From assembly GCA_009760855.2 (NCBI GenBank), contig WPIO01000034.1, forward strand, positions 1,877,001 to 1,941,000: DNA of 64,000 nucleotides. Direction: 5' to 3'. The stretch is from Cristatella mucedo. Its lineage: Eukaryota > Bryozoa > Phylactolaemata > Cristatellidae. The notes under the pieces were generated by a model. That model did not search any database. It saw only the letters and a program-made list of their open reading frames with translations, and was not told the origin of the DNA. Below are positions 48,500-60,177 of this stretch, in pieces (position 1 is the stretch's first letter; every line of letters begins with the position of its first letter). Position numbers and translations under genes: made by a program.

Positions 48500-48575
48500 T
48501 TTGTAAATATACACTATACAATATACACTATAAATATATATATATATGCATAATAAATCAATATACATAATAAAT
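48500..48575 (+). repeat. AT-rich simple repeat
   Basis: 'tatacactatacaatatacactataaatatatatatata' and similar. Confidence 0.8.
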
Positions 48576-48624
48576 ATACCCGTTAGTGTCTTAGGCACAA
48601 ACCATGATTTTGCTCTCGATTGAG

Positions 48625-48830
48625 GCTCCGACCTGACGGGTCTTAGCCAATGGTAAGGTGCTCACAACCGAGCTCGTAGGGTTCGAATACTGCTGCCGGC
48701 AATCATTTATTGCCCACTGCAGGCAGTGGTGATAACCACAAAAGGCTCTGCTGTCGCTTATCAAATGAGGCAGTTAAATCAGCTAGTCTTAAATTTAAGG
48801 GCTCTTGAGCGACTTTATAAAAAATTTGAT
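48625..48830 (+). mobile_element. tRNA-derived SINE, best copy in the window
   Basis: A box 'cttagccaatggtaaggtgctc', B box 'agggttcgaatactgc', body 'ttgcccactgcaggcagtggtgataacc', 'ctgctgtcgcttatcaaatgaggcagttaaatcagctag', and tail 'gggctcttgagcgactttataaa' resembling a reduced L2 3' end. Confidence 0.75.
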
Positions 48831-51411
48831 ATGGCATCTCGGTGTTAATCTTTGCATCAAACTGGCCGCTCTCTCTGGAAGCCTCTTCAGCAGACGCCGC
48901 CTAAAACGTGATCGGAAGCGTCACATGGAGAACCCGAAGCTGTGAATGCTCCTCGCCCACAAAGCTTGTATCCGGTTGTATCCGGTTGTATTGTATCCAG
49001 TCCATCTTGCGTAGCTGGCAGGCTTCCTCTGATGAAACACCATAAGGCTGCACTTACCAGGTGCAGCGCCTTGTAAATGCTGCTTAGCTCTATAATAATG
49101 TAATGTGCCTCGCTAGATTTCACCCGAAGCGTGAAGCGCGTTGACAAAACCACGCCCGTCCAAATAGGCGCCCGATTCGCCCGAATAGAAATGCGTGCTA
49201 TTTACCGCTGCGTTAGGACTTTGAGAGCCCGAAGCTGCCCGCTCGTCGGGTGGCAGCTCTAAATGCACGGAATCGCTGTTGTCTCTTTCCCGAATCCTAG
49301 GATATAGACTCTCCAACTTGTGAAAATATAGCTCCCACTGGAAACCACCCTAAACAATCGGGTCGAGTGTTCCCAGCTCTAGCGGACCATTAGGCCCCAT
49401 CAGAAATTTCTCGGAATCTCGGGCCGTCTTTCCAAAGCGCGGTAACTGTTCGTGGTCCTATACCGTAAAGGTACGAAGTTAGAAGCCGTGTGGCAGGTAA
49501 ACATACGGAGTCTTCCCAGCGAGCCTTGCTGTACTTGACCTGCAGAGGTTAATGCCCCAAGAACTAGTGAATACCGGAAGTTGTGGTAGCCCAATTAAAT
49601 AATGATGGGCTACTGGCCAGCAATTAGGCCGATGGGTGCAGTGCAGCCGCTACGACTTTTCTCACTCCCCGTCACCTATCGGCAGCAAAGTGCACATGTG
49701 CACAGAGAGGCTGGCTGGAGCCTTTTTAATATTGCTCTGAATTTACGTCTACCTTGCATATGAACCGGCAAGAAACTACTCGTTCAGCAGTCAAGTAGTC
49801 CCACAAACATATTTCAAGTCTTTCTGAAAGTTCATGAGAATACATTGGGCCTACGCGATGCAACCTGCTCTGAAACCAGGCGATGAGTTAGTTTCTTCAC
49901 CCCGTCGTGGTTATTCTACTCCGATTCGGTCTGCGACCTTCTGAAGTAGTTACATGGCTAGTAGCATTTCGAGAACCGACCAAAGCAGCTGGAGCTGGAA
50001 AAGATTGGCCGATAATTAACAAGCAAAACTTGCTCAGCGTAGAAGCTGTTAGCGTGGAGATAATCCGCTATCATAGATAAGTGGTTCATATTCTACGAGG
50101 AAGGATAAATCCAAATAATTTGGTGTATCTATCGCGATAGTTGTGATCAGTCAATGTGCACTTGGCTTTGCAAACAAAACCTGTGAGTAAGGCTGCAAAA
50201 TGGCGGCGACCGGAATGCCCGACCGAAGCAAGCCGATACCAACAAACATCTAATCAGGCTTACTAGGGATAACAACCTAAGCTCTCAGCCTGCATCACGG
50301 CTGAATAAGAAACTTATAAAGATGAGCCTAGGAAAACGATTACCGTAAATATTCAAGTTTCACATGAGTAAAGAATAGATACTTCGGCAACCGCTTTTAA
50401 GTACAGACTAAACTGCTTGCCACCTTTCAGCCAGCCTAAAGCTGTAATAAAGATTATATTACTAAAGGACTTGAGCCGGCGACGTTGGACAGAAAGGTAG
50501 AGCACTTTGGTGCTTGGACGTGCGTGACCTATAGAGAATGAAATGAACTAATGCAACGTGCAGCTGCTTTAGTCTAGAGAACGGCGGGGATTCGGCTAGT
50601 GGAGAGATTTGCATGTATTGAAGCCGTTCACAACGACCGGTACTCACGCTATCTCGAATATAAGGTAGCATCGTTCGGAAGTCGTCATCAAGCACGGTCA
50701 GTGCGACACCAGCCGTCGCTGGTTTCTGGGAGTGGTCATGCTGTAATGCTGCAAGGCTGAAGTAGGAATCGTCGGTGGTCGAATCGTCAGCCGAGGCCTT
50801 CGCTCATTACAGAAGAAGGCCATCTCGGTGCGGCTGACGGCTCTCGTTTGGGACAGCCTGTCACGTCTGGCCCGAATGCTCGAAATCACTTGCGCCATCG
50901 TCGTTGGCTATACTTGGGCAGCTGTATAATCTCGTTAGATGACAACACTTATTTCATACAGGTTTCTCTACCAGCAATCTTCGGCCCCAATTCCGCAGAA
51001 CCTCTTTGGCGACTTGAGTTACTCTCACGCGTTTCTACTTTCATAGATGTGAGAGACCGTTGGGCGAGCATGTACATGGTTTTTTGCCCAAGCGGAATTC
51101 CAATAGCACGGATTGGAATGTAGCTCGTTAACTCATCCGTACTTTACTGCGACATCCTAGCCGTACGTATACGACCATCCACAAGGCTCAGCCATTAATC
51201 TCAATCTTTTGATCAAGATAAACTCAGTTGGATTCCGAATTCTCACCGGAAACCGCATGCACTGTGAATACGCTACCAGCATTGAAGACGTACCGACGGC
51301 TATACCTGCTGCAAATGCGTTCAATACGATTTCGAATCCTGCGGCTGTCATTGCATGAACGATGCACTCCGAGATTTCGCCGTCTCTTGCTCTCCTGTTC
51401 CTCCGACGAGT
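48703..51411 (-). CDS. Predicted seven-exon minus-strand gene, function unknown
   Basis: Proposed exons, in transcript order: 51,411-51,247; 51,034-50,960; 50,797-50,648; 49,539-49,507; 49,337-49,124; 49,089-49,058; 48,900-48,703. All junctions are GT-AG and the frame stays open for 288 codons to TGA. The first exon found has no ATG, so the 5' end is missing. Exon 1 has a hydrophobic stretch (FEIVLNAFAAGIAVGTSSML), possibly a membrane segment. Exon 3 is acidic then ordered (LTVLDDDFRTMLPYIRDS). Exons 4 to 6 read KARWEDS, WELYFHKLESLYPRIRERDN and ELSSIYKALHL. The last exon ends inside an antisense SINE that also provides an AATAAA overlapping the stop. No family is recognised. Exons were picked by eye, so some may be false. 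Confidence 0.3.
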
Positions 51412-51465
51412 CTACTCGCTAAAGTATAAGCTCCTCAGTGCTGCGCACACACACTTAACCTTCCG

Positions 51466-51510
51466 AAGGACCTTTTAACCTTTAACCTTTGAGGACCATT
51501 TAACCTTTCT
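51466..51510 (+). repeat. (TTTAACC)n short array
   Basis: Four imperfect copies, just before the 51,526 exon, where they may supply its pyrimidine tract. Confidence 0.6.
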
Positions 51511-51525
51511 CTGTCTTCGCCGTAG

Positions 51526-51762
51526 ATGTTAGAGACTACGCCGTTGCACTTGGCTTGAAATTGCCAGAAGACAGCGACCTCCTTTGGATTGTGGAGCGAG
51601 GCTGGAGGAAGGTGGTGGCCGCCCGGAGCTCGGGTCGATCTAGGAGCCGAGGGCGTGGCTCCGAGTTCGAATCGCCAGGCGCCCTTAAGCTCCAGCGGGC
51701 GTTCAGGCTGGCGAAGGTGCACAGAGCGATTGCGCGGCGAGTGAAAAACAAAAGGGCCAACG
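51526..51762 (+). CDS. CEP164-like pre-WW exon lacking the WW domain
   Basis: Preceded by 'tctgtcttcgccgtag' and followed by GTAAGC (phase 1 in, 1 out). It starts (D)VRDYAVALGLKLPEDSDLL and continues WIVERG, matching the YA..LG...ED.DLLWIA.EG signature before the WW domain in CEP164-type proteins. The WW domain itself is absent. After WRKVV comes an S/R/G-rich stretch, then LQRAFRLAKVHRAIARRVKN, which resembles an IQ or basic helical motif. The acceptor phase and junction residue (D) are the same as in the WW exon at 31,582, so the two exons probably share ancestry. Neighbouring exons are uncertain. The exon is GC-rich. Confidence 0.5.
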
Positions 51763-52319
51763 GTAAGCAGTACGTCGTGTACGTCGGGTAGTACATCGTG
51801 TCGGGCAAGCGGAGCTAAATCCTAAAACCTTGGACGATTAAGTCGTGTTGCATAGTTGTAATTTCATTGCATCATAAAAAGTGTACTTTAAATGAGATCC
51901 AAGCTGATTGCTTTATTTTCAAAATATGTCGCTCAAATCTACACGTATGGGATCACCGAATATCAAATATCTTTTACTTTAAAGATTTTGGTGTCGCTTC
52001 AGTCCCTATTACTATTTTACTTAGTCCCTACCATTTATAGACACTCTCAAGACAGAATATGTCATTTCACTGATGTAGCTATATGTGCTCAGTCGCATAG
52101 CCCGCATTGATGCTCTCAATTTCTTGTCGTTATTGTTAGTTACTTACCAATTCTTTTTCTTACGATCAGAAACTACTGACCGCATCGACAGACCGTAGAC
52201 CTGCAGCTAGATCAGCCCCACCGTAACTTCAAAAGTTAAGATTATATAAATCAGCGTTAGCAGGGCTCCTGGATTTTTTTATAGGCCAATTCCAAATCCT
52301 ACAGTCGCAAGTGTGAACC

Positions 52320-52410
52320 ATATAATAATATTAATAATAATAACGCACTTGATAAAGCGCCCTCACAGAACTCAATTTCTTTCTAGGCGCTTTACATTTG
52401 CTGCAAAGGG
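52320..52410 (-). mobile_element. L2 3' tail fragment
   Basis: (AAT)n, 'gcacttgataaagcgccctcacagaactcaatttctttctaggcgctttacatttgctgc'-type tail. Confidence 0.85.
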
Positions 52411-52739
52411 AAAGATATTTGAGAAAGATTAAATCTCTGACCACGCTTGCTAAAAGAGCGCAGAGATCAGTCAGTCATTCAATATTTGCAAAAACAAAAT
52501 AGCTCAAGTATGCGAAGTCTACCCAGGCTTAGCTCATTCATACCCTGTACTAGTACTAAAGGATATGTAAAGATTTTACCATCAACTGCACCTGCAGCTT
52601 TCCTCTGTAGAAGTCATGGCGAGTTTATATTCGAAGGCAATTGCTTTATTCTTGACTGCAGCTTAATTTCTCATCCTTTTCAGACGTCCACGGGGCAGCT
52701 CAATTTCAAAACACTTATTGAGCGAGGACACTAGTTTCA

Positions 52740-54290
52740 AATATTTCTCCTATTTTTTCCTCATGATTTTTTTATTTCCATGTTCTACATGTGCTTATAT
52801 GTAGAGAACACAACTTGCTGCACTGAATCTCCCGTTCTGAGAACTAGCAGCAAGTGCTTGTTGGATCGCACACAGAACGCTTCATAGCAAGAGCATTCTA
52901 AGTACGCTCCTGCCAAGCACAGCTATATAAGATTGTTATCACATATAGATCTTTAATCGGACAATGCTTGCGGCATCGATCGGTTATATTGTTAAAACCT
53001 TCCTAGCACTTTATTCGGCAATTGCACTTTCAGGTTGTTATGATCAAGATACTTTGATAAGAGGCTTAATAACAACTGAGTAGCTGCAGGACAAAATTAA
53101 TTTAATTCTAAAAGTCCTTGACATTTTATAAAAACTTATTTTACATTTTTAAAATTTTTGCTATTTGTCTGATTAAAATTAAGTCATTAATTGTAAAAGA
53201 TTGGCAAGATAATTGTGGACATCCCTTAAAGTACAAACATTTTGAGGACCTAAGACATTAGGATAAATACTTGATAAAATGCATAAATCACACCACGTGT
53301 TATTTATCAGTTCACTTAGTTTCCAGATCTCATGCTGGTGATCAATTGCAATTGTCATGGACATTCATAGAACAGCGTGCTGCTATTCAACTTTCAGATG
53401 AATTTTGTGTCCAAAAAAGGCAAAAAGTGACCATGTGCTCAATATTGGTGAGCGAGTGTGGGTACGTGACACTCCACCGCTGCTGCAGCTAGTATATATT
53501 GTCTATCTTAGGAAAATATTGAATCTCCAAAAAACTCTTTATGATCTGTCTCTCAACGGAAGGAGTGTATCAAAATTATTCCTTGGGCCACATAGAGCCA
53601 TATATAGGTCATATATGAACTTATGCATCAAGCTATTTGATTAATTATGGACATTAGGGCATCTACGGTGCAAACGGGTGTTATTTTAGTTTGCAGCTAC
53701 AATTTATTTTCTATCCAAAAATTAAGTAAAAGCGAGTGTGCTTGTGGATCATACTAAAATAGCCCTACCCAAACCATGTGGATCATCGCCGAATCTGCAC
53801 TACGTAAAAGTTATGCAATACGCGAATATCTGCTATACATGCGCATCGTCCGATTGCCAGAGCAATACCGCATCGCAATTCATAATAAATTATCTAGTCG
53901 TAGTATGTGCTTGAATCAACGAACGCTAGAACTTGAAGCTGGAGCCATACCAAGGTATTAGAATTTACTGCGAGCTGTCCTTTCATCAGCGACTGCAAAA
54001 CTGTGCGGTCGTCGACGCCTGAAGAGTGACTTGGTGGCAGAGCCTCGATGTCATTAGCATGAAATCGAGTCATTTTTTCCGTCTCAGTCAGATACGTATT
54101 TACAAATCACTTATGGCAGTATTAGTTTAGCTTGAAGTTGATCAAGCCCAGGTCACGCGTTTCTTATCTGCCACAGGTAATAATCGCCGATTAAAGACAG
54201 GCATAACCGCTAAATATCTTCTGCTGCAATATAAAAGAGTCTTTCGGATCATCAGAGGTTTATATTTGTACTTTCAATGAGGTTAACTTT
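52740..54290. other. AT-rich DNA without a supported gene
   Basis: Two tiny open segments with good splice borders (53,398-53,447; 54,131-54,176) are too short to call. Confidence 0.35.
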
Positions 54291-54299
54291 TACTTCGGA

Positions 54300-56600
54300 A
54301 GTACAAAACCGGATGCAACCCAAGTGCCACTTTAAAGGGCATTTTCTTTTAGTTAAAGGCACTTCCGGCTACGAGAAAGCCATGAGCAGCTTCCATTTTA
54401 CTAAACCAAATTTACTTAGAACGAATGAGCTTTTTTGTCGTCATGCGTTTTTAAAACCATAATTATTAATGATGCAAATGAGAAAATAACTCTACGTGAT
54501 CAAAAATTGTTCTCATGCTACTCCTATTTAGTATTAAATCATCTTTAATTTTACCAGGTGTGATTGAGCTTTTAGCAGCTCATTGAGTGTGCCTTAGTTA
54601 TTTGACCCATCGCATGACCTGGCCACAAAGACCAAGATGTGACTACGAGTTTTATATCCTACGCTTAGCACCCCTAGGTCACGCAACTTTCATGAAATAC
54701 GTTGATTATTTGGATCCCGCGAATACTTAAAATATGCTGCCCTACAGCTGACATTTAAAAAATGAACGTAAGAAAAGTGCACTTTTTATTCCAAGTTATA
54801 AAAAATGACTTTATGGGTTTGCCAGCAAACGTTCATCCAGATTTAATTTTAATCATCGTGTTATGACCTCAAATGGTCCAGGCTATCACGCCTCTTAACT
54901 CATTTAAACGGCGAAACAGCTGCCATCTCCACAAAATGCTTCATCTAACTGCGGTTTTAATTAGTAATTATAGACAACGGTGAGGCAAGTTTCCAAATAA
55001 AATTTAATTTTATGCGATTGTGCTTGAGCTTTCTCCAACGCTATGAACTCCAATGACCCGGCCATAATGACAGCAGAACATATTTGAATTGCTATAAAGC
55101 TGCCATTTCCGAATAAAAAATTGAAAAACTGCAGCCTTGACTTCATATTAAAGATAACAGTGTTCCACTTTTAACGGCCAAATTTCTGACATTGCTCTTG
55201 AGAATTCACATTCAATAGTCTCAATTTTTCGAGCCAGCCAGCCTTTTTACGCAGTCGAATGGCGTGGCGATACATCTGCCATTTCAACAAATTCTCCATG
55301 TAGCTTAGGTTTTGATTTCAAATTATAAAGACATATATGCACGGTTGACTTACCAAATTTCAACCGATTGGGCTTGAGAGCTCTATGACCATAGCGTGTG
55401 ATTGCCCTGCCCCACTGTCAGCCCCATACAGTCAAACGGCAATACAGATGCCATTGAAAAACATGCTTTGCGAAACTACGATTACCATTGCCTCATTTAA
55501 TGTAAAATGTGTTGCAGGTTTACCCAGCAAATGTCGTGCGTTTGCACCTTCTCACGCTATGGCCTTCAATTGCCATGGCCAGCCAGCCTTCCGATAAATT
55601 CGAACTGCGATACAGCTCTCATTTCCACGAAATTTACCGTGCAGCCGAGCTTTTGATTCCACAATATAGATAGTAGTTTCCGGGTTTAACCACTAAATCT
55701 CGCGAGATCGACCAATGCGCATCTCACGCAGTTGCCCCAAAGGCCCTAGCCGGTTTGAAATTTCTAACCGTGATACAGTTTTCATTTCCGCAATAGACGT
55801 CATTAAACTGCGTTTTTGAGTTACTGTTATAGAAAACAAAGTTAATTTCATAGAATAACTCATTGATATTCTCAAGAGATGGCCTCCGATCGCTCTTGCC
55901 AGTCAGTCTCTCAACATATTCAACCTTTGGTACAGCTGACATTTCGAAAACAGACGAATCTGCGTTTTTTATTTCCTGTTATAAAAGCCGGTGTTCCCGG
56001 TTTGCCAGTCAGATTTCATAGCATATCGCCTCCGCGTTCTCATGCTATGTCCTCCAATGCCTCGGACCAGCCAGAATCCCTGCATATTGAAACTGCGATG
56101 TGGCTGCCATTTTCCACCATAAGCGTGGCACAACTTAGCTTTGCATTCTATATAATAGAAAACAGAGTCCGGGTTTTACCAACCAAATTTCATACCGTAG
56201 CTCGCTCATGAGCGTTCTCAATAAATGGCCTCCAGTAGCCTAAGTTACAGTGCAATTCCAAACTGGGCTACGGCCGCCATTTCCACAATAAGAGTTGTGA
56301 TACTGCGGTTTTTTGACTTTTTAGAAAGAAGCGTTCCGGGTTTGCTAACGAAATTTCATGGCGTAGCGCATGCATAGGCTTTTTCATGCTATGGCTTTCA
56401 ATGGCCCGGCCACCAAGCCGCCCTGCCTAATCGAACTGCGGCACCGCTGCCAGTTCCACTGTGGGCGTTGCTCAACAGTTCCTTTAATTCCGGTTGTAGA
56501 ATACAGTGTTTCGTTTTCAAAATAAATTATATGACATATTGCATGGGCCTTCTCATGCTATGGCCTCTAATGGTCGGATAATCGGGTTTGGCTCAGGTGG
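54300..56600 (+). repeat. Diverged ~170-bp tandem satellite, at least 12 monomers
   Basis: The motif 'gatacagctgccatttcc' recurs with its CCATTT core near 54,393, 54,581, 54,751, 54,923, 55,103, 55,279, 55,451, 55,619, 55,782, 55,939, 56,107, 56,277 and 56,450, an average step of about 170 bp. Each monomer also has 'ccgggtttgccaaccaaatttcat', 'tctcatgctatggcctccaatgg', 'cagccagcc' and 'ctgcggtttttgat' in the same order. Monomers are strongly diverged. As 170 is not a multiple of three, the frames running through it are not repeats of one protein. Confidence 0.85.
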
Positions 56601-57104
56601 GTTATAGGCTCCGACGACAAAAGAGCTCTCTGATTATTTGACACGTTAATTTTGCGAGTCACATATATTGCCTAAATCGCATTAGAGAAATCCGTACATT
56701 TTCCGTAGATTTTCAATTAAAAAAGTGGGAACGCCATCTAAGGATTGGTAACAAGTATTCAAGCTACTATATGGTTAGTCAGGAATGCTAGAGGCTCAAA
56801 CTTAATAACTTATTTTCGAAGTGGGGGCGGATCACTTGATGTGTCATGTATCAAGTGATCAAATGCTACTTCAGTATCTAACTGTCACATTGCTACCAAA
56901 TCCAAGGCTTGGCATGTTTGGTGTAGCCCGCAGGTTATCTGGACGAATGCTAACGCTGAGAGCCAAAACCACGTTACCAAACTTCCTACATCATGGAAGG
57001 GTCAACCGCTCCATGACTTTGTCAAGATCCTCTTCGGCCCGGCAGGCAGGTAGCTCCTCGACTTGCAACCCGCAATGATTGGCCGAAGTAATTTCCACAT
57101 TATA

Positions 57105-57470
57105 ATAACAATGATCAATTGTATAGCACCCTCAGAGAATTTAATATCTAGGTACTTTATATTTACTTCAAAGAAAGCATGGTCAAAAGGTTAGTTGTAG
57201 CATGCTCAATGACAGCCAGTGTAACATAGTTAGAGGTGGCATTCAGGGTCAGCATGCAAATATGGTTGGTGGCAGCATACACAGTGTCAGCAAGCCTAAG
57301 CATACAAAGGACGAATCACATGGAACCACCAAATGCTGTGATAAATAGGTGCCTTTTTAGCTTTTATTTTGAACGTTGACTGGTCAGGGGATGTCACGAT
57401 GCCAGTCGGAAGTGAGTTCCAGGCTTTGGCAGCATAGAGGCTAAAGGCTAAACAGAAGCGAGTATTTTCA
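57105..57470 (-). mobile_element. Diverged L2 3' fragment
   Basis: Reversed tail 'tagcaccctcagagaatttaatatctaggtacttta', UTR motif 'cagcatgcaaatatggttgg', and coding-end 'gaagtgagttccaggctttgg'. Confidence 0.85.
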
Positions 57471-58764
57471 TGGAAGCGTTTTCCCTTGAATCCTGACTGA
57501 AGTTTTTCAGACAGTGTATATTCTTTTCAATGTGTACCTCAAGCTGCTTAGCGAGAATCTATTCTAGAATCTTTGGAAAAAGGAAGGAAGGAAGGAAAAT
57601 GGGCGAAAGTTGTGTATAATCTTGAATCGAATCCAGACTGTTTTATGATTGGTCGAATAATTTCCGATCTGAAAGACTTTAATAGAAGACCCATTAAAGC
57701 TTGAAAGTGCTTGCTACTGCGCATTGGGTCTAGGTATTGGCCGGGGGGCCTAGAATAGGAGCTATATATTGTGGCAGTTACTTTGTATTGGACCTAGAAA
57801 GGAAGGTTGTATCTCCGAGCTCTAACTCAGATTCTCTAACTCGGTTTCCGGTAAGAGTAGGATAGTTGTCGACGCTTCCTCGAGAATCAGGCTAATCAAT
57901 CACGCTGACATGTGGCTGAGTAGAAAGTGCCAAAGATCACAATGAGTTTACCATGAAATAAAAGAGATAATCGCTTAAAAAATAAATTAAAACTGCTGTG
58001 CTAATATAGATGGCTTAGATTTATTTCAGGATTTTCATTTACGCCAAGACAAATGATAACCCACTGGTCAGATTGGTTAATCTTTGTTTTACATACAGCT
58101 ATGAAGACGGTTCGTTTAAAGTAACCGGTGAATTTATAAACTCTGCATTAGAAACTCTGTGCTGATCGGGCCTGCTGACCTGTTTATGAGACTAGCCCTA
58201 GCATTTAATTGTCAAAAATGTTACGCAGTTTCCTGTCTTCGGCAAAAAGTGCATGAAACTGAATTGAGAATGTATCTATATGTATACAACAGAAGCTTGA
58301 TTTCAGTGGAAAGGTTGTGATCCTATGCAAACTTCAAAAAAGTCTAGGCCACAGTGGGGACAGCAGCTCTCTTCCTACACCAAGAGAAGCTTATACCTAT
58401 TGAAAACTTATTAGGCTCAGTCTTATTCTCGCAAAATACGGGCTCTTTCGTGCAGTGCTTGGGCGTTTATGCAAGTCCGACTACCCAAATGCTCATTTTT
58501 TTCTAATTCAGCAGATTTTTACTCGAACTATATAATCCAAGTCTTAGTCATGTCAGTTTTAAACCGATAATTGCTTTCAAAACATTCGGTTAATTTAGCT
58601 CTAGATGATATCTCTCGATATCTTTTGTGACTACTCCTACTTTTTATAATAACCGTCTTTATCATTGCCCTTTTGCCTCATTTGAGTGGTCATAAAAATA
58701 ATAATAAAACAGATGTCACGTCTAATATGAGTAAATCAACTGAATATTGATGCTTCTTCGCATT
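57471..58764. other. No supported gene
   Basis: Contains a short (GGAA)n at 57,581-57,597. Otherwise unassigned. Confidence 0.4.
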
Positions 58765-58860
58765 AAACGCAAAGTACCTAGAAAGCATTCAAGTTCTCTG
58801 ATGGTGCTATACAAATGTGTTATTGTTCATCTTATTATTGTTATTATTATATTATAAAAT
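58765..58860 (+). mobile_element. L2 3' tail fragment
   Basis: 'gtacctagaaagcattcaagttctctgatggtgctatacaaatg' plus (ATT)n. Confidence 0.75.
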
Positions 58861-59344
58861 GCACATGTTCAGCATCCATATACACGTAAACTAATTAGAG
58901 AAGAATGCTTAAACCGCTTGCTCCAACTTGGAAGCAGTGAAATCTGGCTATGTAGCTTTCCAGTAAACCGCAGCTCATGTGGGAAGTCATGCCTAAAAAT
59001 ACAAATTGAATGCGAAACCCTTGAGAGGGACTCCGTGCATAGAATAATCGCCGCGTGCAGTTTTCACGCTGCTGCACTTTCGTGTGGCATGGATTCGAGC
59101 ATCGCAAGGCGAATATTATTTTATTGCCAGACGCGCAAGAACTCTCAGCCCGCATGGCACATGCCGAGGTGCGTGAAAGACTGAGACTGGACATCCTAAA
59201 TCAAATACGTGAGTACCATCGCTTTCGTGTCATAAAGCAATAGCTCTCGTGGCTAGTGTGCTTGATTCTCCAAAACTGCTTCAAGTGATCACTCACAAAA
59301 AATTCGCCGAAAGACATAATAAATAATACCAAGACTTATGAAAA

Positions 59345-59520
59345 CAAGCCTGGCAGCCGAACTTACTAGCTAAGGGTGTTGCTTCTCAAGAACATGGTCT
59401 CGAAATCGTGGGCTCAAATCCTGATGTGGGCGATACTTTATTTTACTGGAAGCGGTAGTGATAACCTTTAAGACTCATCTGGCGCTAAACGAAAAAAAAT
59501 GGTTAAATCAGCTATAATTT
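59345..59520 (+). mobile_element. tRNA-derived SINE
   Basis: A-box-like 'actagctaagggtgttgcttc', B box 'gtgggctcaaatcctg', body 'ggaagcggtagtgataacc', 'ggttaaatcagctata'. Confidence 0.6.
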
Positions 59521-59867
59521 CCTTTACCGAAGAGTCGAAGTTCAAGGAGAACGATAGCTCTGGGAGCACGACAAAGGATACGAGCCTCGTAGTCTTGTAC
59601 GTCCAATTAAATAAGTATGAGCTGCATGCCAAAGGCTAGTAAACAGGAGGACGCAGAATACAATATCCGGAAAATAGAGCAATGTCAGGCAATTTCACTG
59701 ACCTTAGGAATGCGTGTGTAGGCAGTGCTGCTGTGAATCTAGCAACCGGAAGTTATCGCTGGGCTCGCTGTATCTCATTGTGCGGTGGCTGGTCTGGTCG
59801 CTGACGCGAAAACCTTCGGCTCATTCTTCAGCTGCTCTATAAACGCTCAGCATCTGTTAGACTTTCT

Positions 59868-59901
59868 GTCTCACTCTCTCTCCCTCTCTCTCTCTCACTC
59901 T
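59868..59901 (+). repeat. (CT)n microsatellite
   Basis: 'tctcactctctctccctctctctctctcactc'. Confidence 0.9.
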
Positions 59902-60177
59902 AATTTCTTTCGTTTGCCGAGGCCTACTTATCGGAAGTGGCTCAAAGTGCACCCAAACCCACAGATCCTAAGGGGATTCTTCCTTTTGAATATATAGGCT
60001 ACTGACGACTAGAACTGACTACCAAACGATGTCGCGACACCCGCTGACCTGATGAAACTCACGAAGAAGCTGAAAAACTTTAGTTTCGTGAAACATTTCC
60101 TTCGTCCGTTTGAATCTACCTTTGGGTGCTAATTAGTGCAGCACGTGGCGCCCGATGGAGTGCTTCCATGCTTGATT

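Noticed and set aside
54300-56600. Reading frames running through the satellite region
   Set aside because: The ~170-bp period is not a multiple of three, and frames are short and broken, so a repeat protein is excluded.
59055-59207. Possible exon ending at GTGAGT (LSARMAHAEVRERLRLDILN)
   Set aside because: Helical and plausible, but no clear acceptor, partner exon or homology.
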